From contig CANMKG010000005.1 in NCBI GenBank assembly GCA_947498505.1, positions 237,666 through 301,665 of the forward strand: 64,000 nucleotides of DNA, in the 5' to 3' direction. The position numbers were made by a program, and so were the translations under genes. Each line of letters opens with the position of its first letter. Position 1 is the first letter of the stretch. Positions 20,771 to 29,175 of the stretch are shown one piece after another. The notes beneath the pieces were generated by a model. It did no database searches and was not told the origin of the DNA. It saw only the letters and a program-made list of their open reading frames with translations. The stretch comes from an uncultured Maribacter sp. GTDB taxonomy: Bacteria > Bacteroidota > Bacteroidia > Flavobacteriales > Flavobacteriaceae.

Positions 20771-21925
20771 TTATTTAACAATTACTTCATTATTATTAAT
20801 CGTATAATAATCAATATTGTATTTATATTTGAAATATTCAAGCACTTTGTTTATAGGTTCGTCTCCGAAATTTGCATTGAAGAGCGTCTGAGAATATTTA
20901 AGATTTTGATTGGTTATTTTGACATTGTAATGGCGTTCCAATTTTTTCAGAATGTTTTCAAAAGTCATATTTCGGAATATTAGATTTCCTTTTATCCATG
21001 AGGTATGAATACTGGTTATTACTGGTTTAGTGGATATATTCTTTTCCGTTCTATCAAAACTCCCTTTGATGCCAGGTTCGAGAATCACGTCTTTATCTTC
21101 ACCTTTTACTTGAAGACCTACAGAACCTTCTACCAAGACAACTTCTGTGGTTTCGTCTTCCGAATAATTTGAAACATTGAACTGTGTGCCCAAAACACGA
21201 ACGTTTAACTCATTTGAAGTGTTGACGATAAATGGTCGCTGTTCATCTTTTGCCACATTCAGGTATGCCTCACCTACCAAGAAAACTTCCCTTTCCTGAC
21301 CTTCCAAAAATTTCACTGGATATTTTAACGAAGAACCGGCATTTAAATGAGCCACCGTACCATCTGAAAATTCCAATTCAAATCTTTTTCCATAAGGAAC
21401 GGTCAGTTGGTTGTATACAAGTTTGTCTGTGTGTTCTTCTGGATTTGTATAAATTAGTCGGTTTCCTTGTTGCTTACCTATTGCTTCACCCTCTGAATTT
21501 ACAATCTCCATGGTTTCTGACTCCGAGATAATTTTCATCTCACCATTTTGCATTTCCAAGGTAATAACGTCCTCATTAGGGAAAGCTATATTATTTTGAG
21601 AATTAGCAAAATAGCCTTGTTGATAAAAATATCCAATAGTCAACATGAATATCAAAATAGCTGCATACTTTATGAAATTCTTAAGTTTTATTTTTTTGAA
21701 TGGATTTTTATCATCCTTCATTTCTTTCTTCAGACGTTCTTTAATTTTTTCAGAATTGGGGTTGTTCATAGCAAGTAAACTTATAAAATGAATTTTAATC
21801 AATTCCCTAAATTCCAGCTTGTTTGTAGAGTCTTGAAGCCATTTGTTCAATAAATTTAAATCTGATTTGCTGGAAGATTTATGCAAATATTTAATCAGTA
21901 ATTTTTCTATTTTTTTGTCCAGCAT
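20771..21925 (-). CDS. fecR: FecR-family anti-sigma factor
   Basis: This 384-residue inner-membrane protein holds the ECF sigma factor inactive and releases it when the STN domain of SusC signals. A short cytoplasmic part (1-83) precedes one membrane helix (about 84-104, FIKYAAILIFMLTIGYFY). The periplasmic FecR domain follows (about 170-290: LTVPYGKRFELEFSDGTVAHLNAGSSLKYPVKF, LGTQFNVSNY, VVLVEGSVGL). A DUF4974-type C-terminal domain (about 305-384) starts with WIKGNLIFRNMTFENILKKLERHYNV. It is divergent from the sigma gene and just upstream of susC. Confidence 0.95.
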   Translation of the reverse strand: MLDKKIEKLLIKYLHKSSSKSDLNLLNKWLQDSTNKLEFRELIKIHFISLLAMNNPNSEKIKERLKKEMKDDKNPFKKIKLKNFIKYAAILIFMLTIGYFYQQGYFANSQNNIAFPNEDVITLEMQNGEMKIISESETMEIVNSEGEAIGKQQGNRLIYTNPEEHTDKLVYNQLTVPYGKRFELEFSDGTVAHLNAGSSLKYPVKFLEGQEREVFLVGEAYLNVAKDEQRPFIVNTSNELNVRVLGTQFNVSNYSEDETTEVVLVEGSVGLQVKGEDKDVILEPGIKGSFDRTEKNISTKPVITSIHTSWIKGNLIFRNMTFENILKKLERHYNVKITNQNLKYSQTLFNANFGDEPINKVLEYFKYKYNIDYYTINNNEVIVK

Positions 21926-22040
21926 TAAGAATCGTATTTATATAAGTAATAACAGAGAAATTTGCAATACCCTAACTTTTTGGATAATTTTTTTTTATAT
22001 TGTCACATATTTAACTTTAAAAAAGCGAATTGTGTAATTT

Positions 22041-22622
22041 ATGGATACCAAAATTTTGATAAAAAATTTAAGGGATGGTGATGAAAAATCCTTTATGTAT
22101 TTGGTGGATAAGTTTCATAGAAGATTGTATGCATACTGTCTCACCTTAACCGATGATCATGCAACGGCAGAGGATATTATCCAAAACGTTTTTATTAACA
22201 TATGGCATTTTAGAGAAAAGTTGGATTCGAAATATTCTTTACAAAGTCTTCTATACAAATCGGTTTACAACGAATTTCTTAAAGAATATGAAAAAAATAA
22301 ATCTGTAATGCTGTTGAAGCACAGTTATTACGAATCTATAAATGAAATTGTGAAAAAGACCGATGAAGAAGCATTGGAAAAGATGATTACCCTAGTTACC
22401 AAAGAGATAAAAAAATTACCCAAGAAATGTCGTGAGGTCTTTATACTCAGTAAAAAGGAAGGGTTGACTAATATGGAAATATCAAACTACTTGAGTATCT
22501 CGATTAAAACTGTTGAGGCGCATATTTCAAAAGCTTTTTCAATACTTAGGGAAAGACTAGGAGATGAATTTAAAACCACACTCTTTTTATTGTTTGGCCT
22601 TCCCAAACAATCGATAAATTAG
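22041..22622 (+). CDS. ECF RNA polymerase sigma factor
   Basis: The 193-residue protein carries sigma region 2 (about 10-80: LVDKFHRRLYAYCLTLTDDHATAEDIIQNVFINIWHF) and region 4 (about 125-180: LPKKCREVFILSKKEGLTNMEISNYLSISIKTVEAHISKAF). It belongs to the Bacteroidota ECF group paired with FecR. The gene is divergent from fecR across a 115-base AT-rich gap that must hold both promoters. The likely target is the susC promoter of PUL 1. Confidence 0.95.
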   Translation: MDTKILIKNLRDGDEKSFMYLVDKFHRRLYAYCLTLTDDHATAEDIIQNVFINIWHFREKLDSKYSLQSLLYKSVYNEFLKEYEKNKSVMLLKHSYYESINEIVKKTDEEALEKMITLVTKEIKKLPKKCREVFILSKKEGLTNMEISNYLSISIKTVEAHISKAFSILRERLGDEFKTTLFLLFGLPKQSIN

Positions 22623-22639
22623 TAAACTTTAGTTTTTCC

Positions 22640-22852
22640 TTGGTACTAGATAGGCCTTTGTTAATGACTATAGATTATCAAAAAGGAAGAGTGTTTCATA
22701 CTACGTTAGGGTTTGATACCAAAGCTTTTGAATGCGTTGGTTTTGTTACAACTTTGTTGAGAGGAACCGGATGGGCTACTACGGGAAAAGTAACTATAGA
22801 TTTTCCAGCGACAAATAAGGTTTCAACAAGAGAGTTTAAACGGAAACAATAG
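22640..22852 (+). pseudogene. 3' remnant of a ThuA-like gene
   Basis: About 67 codons read PLLMTIDYQKGRVFHTTLG, ECVGFVTTLLRGTGWATTGKVT and DFPATNKVSTREF. This matches the C-terminal end of ThuA-like (trehalose-utilisation type) proteins, where such residues surround the last helix and strand. The rest of the roughly 250-residue domain is absent, stop codons precede it, and there is no credible start. The remnant overlaps the end of the convergent AraC gene by 17 bases. I read it as the scar of a deletion at the edge of PUL 1. Confidence 0.75.
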
Positions 22853-23702
22853 GAATTCGTTGATACGCTTTCCTATATTTTAATGGAGACATGCCCATAT
22901 GTTTTTGAAATTGTCTATGGAAAAAAGTTAAATTGTTATATCCCGTTTTATAACCAACTTCTGAAACCGATAAATCAGTATCAATTAACATTTTACTGGC
23001 AATACTAACCTTGTATTCATTCAAAAACGAAAAGAACGAAGTGTTAAAGGTCTTTTTAAAAAATCTGCAGAAAGTATCATTGCTCATAGAAACTTCATGG
23101 GCAATATCACTAAGCGTAATTTTATCTAAATGGTTTTCTTTTAAGTAAGTGTATATGATATTAATGCGCTCACTTTCCTTTGAAGATAAACTGTCTGAAA
23201 AACTAGAGCCTGCTAATAATTCAAATTCATTAGATAAAGCCAGTTTCTGTAAAACTTGCAGAAAAACAATTAATCGTTCAAAAGATTGAGCTTCAACTAA
23301 ATGCAGTAAATTTTGCTTTATTTCCTTAGCAAAAGGTTTATTGAACTTTAAACCTCTTTGTGAGCGCTTTAAAAGCTCGTGTATATGCTTAACTTCTTTC
23401 TTATCTAGCCAATTGAGTAAAAGGTCTTCATGCCATTGAATGATAATACATTTAACATTTTCGGTCTGTTTTCCAATGGTTTTCCAACAGTGAGGGAGAT
23501 TGGCACCTACCATCACCAAATCATCATTCTCAAAAGTATCCATGCTATTGCCTACGTAACGAATTCCAGTACTTTTTAAAATATAAGTGAGCTCATATTC
23601 TTTGTGAAAATGCCAAGCCGCTGGAAACTCTTTATCCTCAAATAAAGTTACCCTAAATGAACTGCCCGGAGAGTTGCGTATGTCATGGTATCTAGCTTTC
23701 AT
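22836..23702 (-). CDS. AraC-family transcriptional regulator
   Basis: The 288-residue protein has a cupin-like sensor domain (about 15-100: FPAAWHFHKEYELTYILKSTGIRYVGNS, DLVMVGANLPHCW) and two AraC helix-turn-helix motifs (about 190-285: ITLSDIAHEVSMSNDTFCRFFKKTFNTSFFSFLNEYKV and VSEVGYKTGYNNLTFFHRQFQKHMGMSPLKYR). Its gene is divergent from the sugar-acid cassette that begins at 23866, which it probably activates in response to the sugar or a catabolite. Confidence 0.94.
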   Translation of the reverse strand: MKARYHDIRNSPGSSFRVTLFEDKEFPAAWHFHKEYELTYILKSTGIRYVGNSMDTFENDDLVMVGANLPHCWKTIGKQTENVKCIIIQWHEDLLLNWLDKKEVKHIHELLKRSQRGLKFNKPFAKEIKQNLLHLVEAQSFERLIVFLQVLQKLALSNEFELLAGSSFSDSLSSKESERINIIYTYLKENHLDKITLSDIAHEVSMSNDTFCRFFKKTFNTSFFSFLNEYKVSIASKMLIDTDLSVSEVGYKTGYNNLTFFHRQFQKHMGMSPLKYRKAYQRIPIVSV

Positions 23703-23747
23703 TTATGTATAAAAATGAATTTTTTTGGAATTATAAAACTACAATAA

Positions 23748-23769
23748 ACTATTTTAGTTCCAAAATAGT
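23748..23769. promoter_or_regulatory. Inverted repeat, candidate AraC-type operator
   Basis: ACTATTTT (23748-23755) and AAAATAGT (23762-23769) are perfect complements with a 6-base spacer. They lie midway between the divergent AraC gene and the dehydratase gene, about 100 bases before the latter. The position fits an operator for the AraC regulator; binding is inferred. Confidence 0.45.
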
Positions 23770-23865
23770 GTATAAAAATAGCGTTATTGTGGAAATCATC
23801 CAACGCTTTAATCAATAAATTTGTAAAGACAGATATTTATCTATTAAAATTAAAAACTATACTAC

Positions 23866-24954
23866 ATGTCTAAAGACATAACTATCAGAGATGCCAAAAT
23901 TTACAAGACGGTTACAGTGCTAAAAAAGCCTATTTCGGATGCCACTCATACACTTACAGAAATATCATTTTTAGTACTCCGAATCCAGCTGGAAAATGGT
24001 GTGGAGGGAGAGTCTTATTTATTATCATTTCAATACTCGCCAAACGCCATAATCGGTGCTTTAAAAGATGCAGTCCCACATATTATTGGTTGTAAAGCCA
24101 ATGAAATGGGATTGGTATATGATAGATTAGACCATTTAGGGGAGTACTTCGGAAACCAAGGTGTTAATAGGTGGGCGCAAGCTGCTGTAAATATTGCTAT
24201 GTGGGATGCTTGGGGAAAAACGCTTAAACAACCTGTTCAGGATATTTTGGGTGTTTGCAAAGAAAAAGTATCTATTTATGGTAGCGGCGGTTGGATTTCC
24301 TATACCATAGATGAGCTTATAGAAGAGGTAACCGATTATGCCAATAGAGGTTTTAAAGCTGTGAAGATAAAGGTTGGGTCACCTAAAGTAAGTACCGATG
24401 TTGAGCGCTTAAGATTAGTCCGTGAAGCTGTTGGAGATAAGGTTGATATCATGATGGACGCCAACCAAGGTATGGATTTGCCATCTGCTATGAAATTATC
24501 TAGGCAAGCAAAAGAATTAAATATCAATTGGTTTGAAGAACCCGTAAATCACCAAAATTTCCAAGCCTTTGAAATTCTCAAAAATCAGGCAGGCATCTCA
24601 TTGGCGATGGGTGAACGCGAATATGATACTTTACCGTTAAGAGAGTTGGCTAGCCGAAATGCATTAGATATTTGGCAACCTGATATTTTAAGAATTGGTG
24701 GGGTAGAAAAATGGCGTGAAAGTGCTGCGTTGGCACAAAGTTTCAATCTTCCGGTGTTACCGCATTATTACAAAGATTATGATGTGCCTTTATTGTGTAC
24801 CATCTCCAATGGTGTGGGCGCAGAATCATTTGATTGGATAGACCCGTTAATTGATAATCCTATGGTGATTCAAGATGGATTCGCAAAACCACATACTTTA
24901 CCTGGTTGGGGATTCAATTTTATTGATGATAAATTAACCGAAATCAAGTTATAA
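23866..24954 (+). CDS. Enolase-superfamily sugar-acid dehydratase (mandelate racemase group)
   Basis: This 362-residue cytoplasmic enzyme probably dehydrates a sugar acid such as L-fuconate or L-galactonate to a 2-keto-3-deoxy acid. It shows the mandelate-racemase catalytic layout: K167-I-K169, metal ligands D198, E224 and E250, and H300 in VLPHYYKDYD. The N-terminal capping domain is about residues 1-125. Known L-fuconate dehydratases are longer (about 430-440 residues), so the exact substrate is open. It is the first gene of a tight cassette and abuts the SDR gene with no gap. Confidence 0.85.
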   Translation: MSKDITIRDAKIYKTVTVLKKPISDATHTLTEISFLVLRIQLENGVEGESYLLSFQYSPNAIIGALKDAVPHIIGCKANEMGLVYDRLDHLGEYFGNQGVNRWAQAAVNIAMWDAWGKTLKQPVQDILGVCKEKVSIYGSGGWISYTIDELIEEVTDYANRGFKAVKIKVGSPKVSTDVERLRLVREAVGDKVDIMMDANQGMDLPSAMKLSRQAKELNINWFEEPVNHQNFQAFEILKNQAGISLAMGEREYDTLPLRELASRNALDIWQPDILRIGGVEKWRESAALAQSFNLPVLPHYYKDYDVPLLCTISNGVGAESFDWIDPLIDNPMVIQDGFAKPHTLPGWGFNFIDDKLTEIKL

Positions 24955-25716
24955 ATGAGTTTAGAAGTTTTTTCGTTAAAAAATAAACTAGCTCTAATTA
25001 CTGGAGGAGGTACTGGGATTGGTTTGGGTATTGCCAAGGCTTTTGTTGAGGCTGGAGCCAAAGTAGTGATTACAGGAAGGAGAGAAACTGTTTTACAAGA
25101 GGCTATAAAAGAATTAGGAGTCCAAGCGTTTTACAGAGTCAATGATATTACTGATAGAGCTTCAATTCCAACATTGGTAGAGGATATTGAAAGGAATATT
25201 GGAGGTATTGATATTTTGGTAAATAATGCAGGTATTCATCACAAAGCTTGGGCTCAAGATACAACCGATGATGATTTTGAACGCGTCATTCAAACCAACC
25301 TTATAAGCGTGTTTGCACTAACAAGGGAATGCGCAAAAAAAATGATTGAGCGCAAAAGCGGTTCTGTAATTATGATTGGCTCAATGGCTGGTTTATTCGG
25401 GGTTGATAGAGTCATTGCTTATAGTGCATCTAAAACAGCGCTAACAGGGTTAGTGAACAGTTTAACTACGGAATATGCTAAACATAATGTGAGAGTTAAT
25501 GCTATTGCTCCGGGTTGGATTACTTCAAATATGTTCTTAAATGCGGTTAATAAAGATCAAGCACGTAAAGAACAAATAACTAACAGAATTGCTATGGACC
25601 ATTTCGGTACAACTGAAGATATAGGGAATGCAGCGGTGTTTCTAAGTTCTGAAGGTGCTAAATATATAACAGGTGTCATTTTACCAGTAGATGGAGGAGC
25701 AACAGTGAATTTTTAA
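24955..25716 (+). CDS. Short-chain dehydrogenase/reductase (sugar-acid type)
   Basis: A classical 253-residue SDR with TGGGTGIGLG nucleotide-binding motif (about 16-25), NNAG, catalytic Ser in MIGSMAG and YSASK. It is similar in style to gluconate 5-dehydrogenase, KduD and 2-keto-3-deoxy-L-fuconate dehydrogenase. In an oxidative L-fucose pathway it would oxidise the 2-keto-3-deoxy acid. The start codon directly follows the stop of the dehydratase gene, so translation is probably coupled. Confidence 0.85.
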   Translation: MSLEVFSLKNKLALITGGGTGIGLGIAKAFVEAGAKVVITGRRETVLQEAIKELGVQAFYRVNDITDRASIPTLVEDIERNIGGIDILVNNAGIHHKAWAQDTTDDDFERVIQTNLISVFALTRECAKKMIERKSGSVIMIGSMAGLFGVDRVIAYSASKTALTGLVNSLTTEYAKHNVRVNAIAPGWITSNMFLNAVNKDQARKEQITNRIAMDHFGTTEDIGNAAVFLSSEGAKYITGVILPVDGGATVNF

Positions 25717-25723
25717 AATAATA

Positions 25724-26665
25724 ATGAAAAAACCAACATATATATCAGGAGACCACTCTATAAGTCTGGCATTTGATAATAAAAGCCGACTAGTTTATGG
25801 AACCTCTGGCTTAGGTGGCGTTTGGGGAAAAGTGGACCAAAGGGATTCTATTGATGCTTTATTGTATGCATTTGAGAACGGCATTTCTGCATTAGATACT
25901 GCACCATCTTATGCCAATGCAGAATACTACGTAGGAATGGCTTTAAAAGAGTGGCGTGGAGCAAAACCGTTTATAAGTACCAAAATAGGCAGGCTTAAAG
26001 GAATACATGCTTATGATTTTAATCTTGATTTTAGTCCACAGGGAATGAAACGCAGTTTGGACGACAGCCTTAAAACCTTAGGAGTTTCACATATAGATTT
26101 GTTATTTCTGCACGAACCGCAGCTAGTGCCATTAAAGCAAATACCTGAAGTTTTAGATACTTTAAAATCGTTTAAAGAAGAAGGATTAATTGGCAAAATT
26201 GGAGTTGGGGGAAACCCGTCACCAGAGTTTAAGCCATACATTACAAAAGATAATTTTGATGTAGTTTCTGGATTTTTACATATGGATGCGTGTAATTTAT
26301 CAGCTTTTAATGGTGAAATTCAAAGTTATCGCAAAGAAGGTATTGCTTATTATGCCGCATCAGCATTGCATTTCTCTCTTTTAGGAAATCGTTTTGAAAA
26401 ATATAAAGCTGAAGGTGTTGACGGCGAATGGATAACACAATTGGATTTAGAAAATGCCATAAGGGTAAAAGCTGTGGCCGATAAATATGATTTGTCTTTG
26501 GCGACCTTATCTCAGCGCTATTTGTTTTCAATTAAGGAAGCCGATAGAGTAGTGATGGGAGCTAGAACGCCAACTCAGATTAAGGCAACTATAGACGATT
26601 GGAATGCTGGAAAACTATCAGAAGAACTATTTAATGAAGTAACAGCTTGTATTCTAACTAAATAA
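25724..26665 (+). CDS. Aldo/keto reductase, L-fucose dehydrogenase-like
   Basis: The 313-residue protein has the aldo/keto reductase tetrad D58, Y63, K87 and H130. The layout (LDTAPSYANAEYYVG, FISTKIGR, IDLLFLHEP) is that of the D-threo-aldose 1-dehydrogenase/pyridoxal dehydrogenase branch, which includes enzymes oxidising L-fucose and L-galactose to lactones. It is 7 bases downstream of the SDR gene. Assignment as the first step of the pathway is an inference from family and context. Confidence 0.82.
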   Translation: MKKPTYISGDHSISLAFDNKSRLVYGTSGLGGVWGKVDQRDSIDALLYAFENGISALDTAPSYANAEYYVGMALKEWRGAKPFISTKIGRLKGIHAYDFNLDFSPQGMKRSLDDSLKTLGVSHIDLLFLHEPQLVPLKQIPEVLDTLKSFKEEGLIGKIGVGGNPSPEFKPYITKDNFDVVSGFLHMDACNLSAFNGEIQSYRKEGIAYYAASALHFSLLGNRFEKYKAEGVDGEWITQLDLENAIRVKAVADKYDLSLATLSQRYLFSIKEADRVVMGARTPTQIKATIDDWNAGKLSEELFNEVTACILTK

Positions 26666-26667
26666 AT

Positions 26668-27684
26668 ATGAAGGTAATTAGGTTGAATGAACCAGGAAAC
26701 TGGGAACAGTTAAATGTAGATAAGCCAAGTGAGGTCCTGTCATCTGGAGAGGCACTTTTAAAAGTGAAAAAAATTGGTGTTTGTGGTACCGATTTACATG
26801 CTTTTAAAGGACAACAACCTTTTTTTAATTACCCGCGTATTTTAGGACATGAATTAGCGGTTGAGGTTGTTGCTGTTGCGGATGACGTTACCAATGTGTC
26901 CGTTGGTGATAAATGTTCCGTTGAGCCTTATTACAATGATATAATTGGGCAAGCCGTAAGACGTGGTAAAACCAACTGCGGAGAGCATTTACAGGTTTTA
27001 GGCGTGCATGTTGATGGAGGCATGCAGGAGTATTTTGTATATCCGGCAAAGTTTTTACATGCAACAAATTCATTATCTGATGACCAATTAGCAATGATTG
27101 AACCTTTGGCAATTGGTTGTCATGCGGTAGATAGAGCGGAGATTAAAAAAAATGATATTGTTTTGGTAATTGGTGTTGGTCCCATAGGTTTGGGAACCAT
27201 TCAATTTGCTCAATTAAAGGGGGCAAGAGTTATTGCCATGGATATTGATGACGCTAAATTGGAACAATGTAAAGAAATCACAAAGGTAGAAGATACCATT
27301 AATGCATTAGGGAATGTTAAGGAAGTATTAACTGCTGTTTTAGATGGTGATTTACCAACAGTTATCTTAGATGCTACTGGCAACTCAACCTCAATGATGA
27401 ACACTTTTAAATATGCTGCTGCAGGAGGAACTATTGTTTTTATAGGACTTTTTATGGGAGATGTTGTTTTTCATGACCCCTCTTTTCATAAAAAAGAATT
27501 AACACTTAAAGCAAGTAGAGCAGCTATGGGTTCCGATTTTGGAAGAATCATCAAGCTTATAGAAGAAGGTAAAATAGATGCCACCTCTTTTATTACCCAT
27601 AGAATGAGTTTTGATGAGGTTCCAACAGAATTTGAAAAGTTATATAAACAAAAGGATTTGATAAAAGCAATTATAGAACTATAA
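26668..27684 (+). CDS. Zinc-type alcohol dehydrogenase, RspB/L-galactonate dehydrogenase-like
   Basis: This 338-residue MDR-family dehydrogenase has the catalytic zinc site (GVCGTDLHAF, LGHE, IEPLAIGCHA) and a Rossmann motif (GVGPIGLG). The segment NCGEHLQVLGVHVDGGMQEY resembles RspB and L-galactonate/altritol dehydrogenases. The structural-zinc loop that usually has four cysteines has only one here (SVEPYYNDIIGQAVRRGKTNC). It lies 2 bases after the aldo/keto reductase gene. It might oxidise L-galactonate, the sugar acid of L-galactose, which would complement GH95-type enzymes. Substrate not proven. Confidence 0.82.
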   Translation: MKVIRLNEPGNWEQLNVDKPSEVLSSGEALLKVKKIGVCGTDLHAFKGQQPFFNYPRILGHELAVEVVAVADDVTNVSVGDKCSVEPYYNDIIGQAVRRGKTNCGEHLQVLGVHVDGGMQEYFVYPAKFLHATNSLSDDQLAMIEPLAIGCHAVDRAEIKKNDIVLVIGVGPIGLGTIQFAQLKGARVIAMDIDDAKLEQCKEITKVEDTINALGNVKEVLTAVLDGDLPTVILDATGNSTSMMNTFKYAAAGGTIVFIGLFMGDVVFHDPSFHKKELTLKASRAAMGSDFGRIIKLIEEGKIDATSFITHRMSFDEVPTEFEKLYKQKDLIKAIIEL

Positions 27685-27729
27685 ACCAACTAAAACCTTT
27701 AAGTGTTTTGAGTTAAAATAGTATCAACC

Positions 27730-27849
27730 TGTCAGTTCGAGTGATTTTGAGACATGAAAAATTGTATCTAGAACTAATGAAAAGACTAAAACCTGTATTC
27801 TCGATACAAATTTTACTCATTATTATCGTAAAATTCACTCGAATTGACA
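27730..27849. repeat. REP/MITE-like imperfect inverted repeat
   Basis: The two arms (about 27730-27775 and 27798-27849) are mutually complementary: TGTCAGTTCGAGTGA versus TCACTCGAATTGACA outside, and TTGTATCTAGAA versus TTCTCGATACAA inside, with mismatched middles. It fills most of the gap before the fucP-like gene. The core GTCAGTTCGAG resembles short interspersed repeats I recall from marine Flavobacteriaceae. Only one copy was seen here. Confidence 0.7.
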
Positions 27850-27897
27850 ACGTTCAATTAAATGCTCAAAAGGTGTAACTAACTAAAACAAGATTTA

Positions 27898-29175
27898 ATG
27901 GAAAGCAAAAAAGCAAATTATTCGAAGTTTCTAGTACCATTAATTATAGTCATGGCACTGATGCTCTTTTGGAACTTAAGTAGAAATATTAATGACGTTT
28001 TAATTCCCTACTTGAAAAGAGCATGTCAACTTACAGATTTCCAATCTTCATTAGTACAATCGGCATTTTTTGGAGCTTATTTTGTTGTTGCCTTACCAGC
28101 AGGGTGGTACATTCAGAAGAAAGGGTACCGTAATGGAATAATTACCGGTTTACTTATTGCTGCCATCGGAGCTTTTCTATTTTATCCAGCTGCGGAGACA
28201 CGAGTTTACTCACTGTTTCTAATTGCCTTATTTGTCATGGCGGCAGGTTTTGCAGTCTTAGAAGTTACAGCATCACCATATATTACCAAGTTAGGTAATC
28301 CTGAAGGCGCTTCAAGTCGTTTGAGTTTGGCAGCAGCTATTGGTTCATTGGGAGCCACCATAGCGCCTTCCTTGGCTGCATTACTGTTATTGCATGAAGA
28401 AGATGTGACTCAGGCGACTATTGATGCATTTTCGACTACTGAATTGGAAACCTTTTTATCTAGTGAAGCTGATTTAGTAAAACCACCTTACATCATTTTA
28501 GGTGCAATATTGTTGGTTATTGCCATTATAGTGGTGTTTACAAAATTACCGAGTATCAAAGAAGAAGAAGGTGGCGATAAAAAAACACTAATCGATATTC
28601 TTAAATTTAAGCATACCCTTTACGGTGTAGGAGCAGAATTCTTTTATGTTGGTGCAGAAGTAGGTATAGTTAGTTTCATTATCAGATACGCAAAGTGGTT
28701 TGATTTACCAGAGCTTACAGAGCAGAAATCGGCTCAATATATTACTGCATTTATGGGATTAGTACTTATTGGTAGATTGTTGGGGGTGTATATTCTAAAA
28801 AGATTTAAGCCTCAAAATGTATTGGCATTTTGTAGTATTGGTGCGTTTGTCATGGTGTTTGTAGCTATTGTTACTAATGGATATTTCTCTTTAACGTGCT
28901 TGTCAATTGTTGGGTTCTTTACTTCTATTATTTACCCAATTATTTTCAGTTTAAGTATGAAGGATTTAAAGGAATACACAAAAACAGGGTCTTCGGTGTT
29001 CTTATTAGGAATTGTTGGAGGAGCCATTGTACCACCATTAATGGGGTATATTTCAGATACGGTTGGAATTAAATATTCATTCATTATTCCATTAGTTTGT
29101 TACGTGTATTTATTGTTTTTCGCTGTAAAAGGTCATGTAGTTAAAGTTAAAGCCAAGAATAAAATCAATTGCTGA
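27898..29175 (+). CDS. FucP-like sugar:proton symporter (MFS)
   Basis: This 425-residue protein has 12 predicted membrane segments. It closely follows L-fucose permease FucP: NINDVLIP carries D33, matching the substrate-binding Asp of E. coli FucP, and LEVTASPY carries E122, matching the proton-coupled Glu. The GYFxxxLPAGxxxxKxGYRNGIITGL pattern is also kept. FucP proteins import L-fucose and L-galactose through the inner membrane. The gene completes the cassette that begins at 23866. Confidence 0.9.
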   Translation: MESKKANYSKFLVPLIIVMALMLFWNLSRNINDVLIPYLKRACQLTDFQSSLVQSAFFGAYFVVALPAGWYIQKKGYRNGIITGLLIAAIGAFLFYPAAETRVYSLFLIALFVMAAGFAVLEVTASPYITKLGNPEGASSRLSLAAAIGSLGATIAPSLAALLLLHEEDVTQATIDAFSTTELETFLSSEADLVKPPYIILGAILLVIAIIVVFTKLPSIKEEEGGDKKTLIDILKFKHTLYGVGAEFFYVGAEVGIVSFIIRYAKWFDLPELTEQKSAQYITAFMGLVLIGRLLGVYILKRFKPQNVLAFCSIGAFVMVFVAIVTNGYFSLTCLSIVGFFTSIIYPIIFSLSMKDLKEYTKTGSSVFLLGIVGGAIVPPLMGYISDTVGIKYSFIIPLVCYVYLLFFAVKGHVVKVKAKNKINC

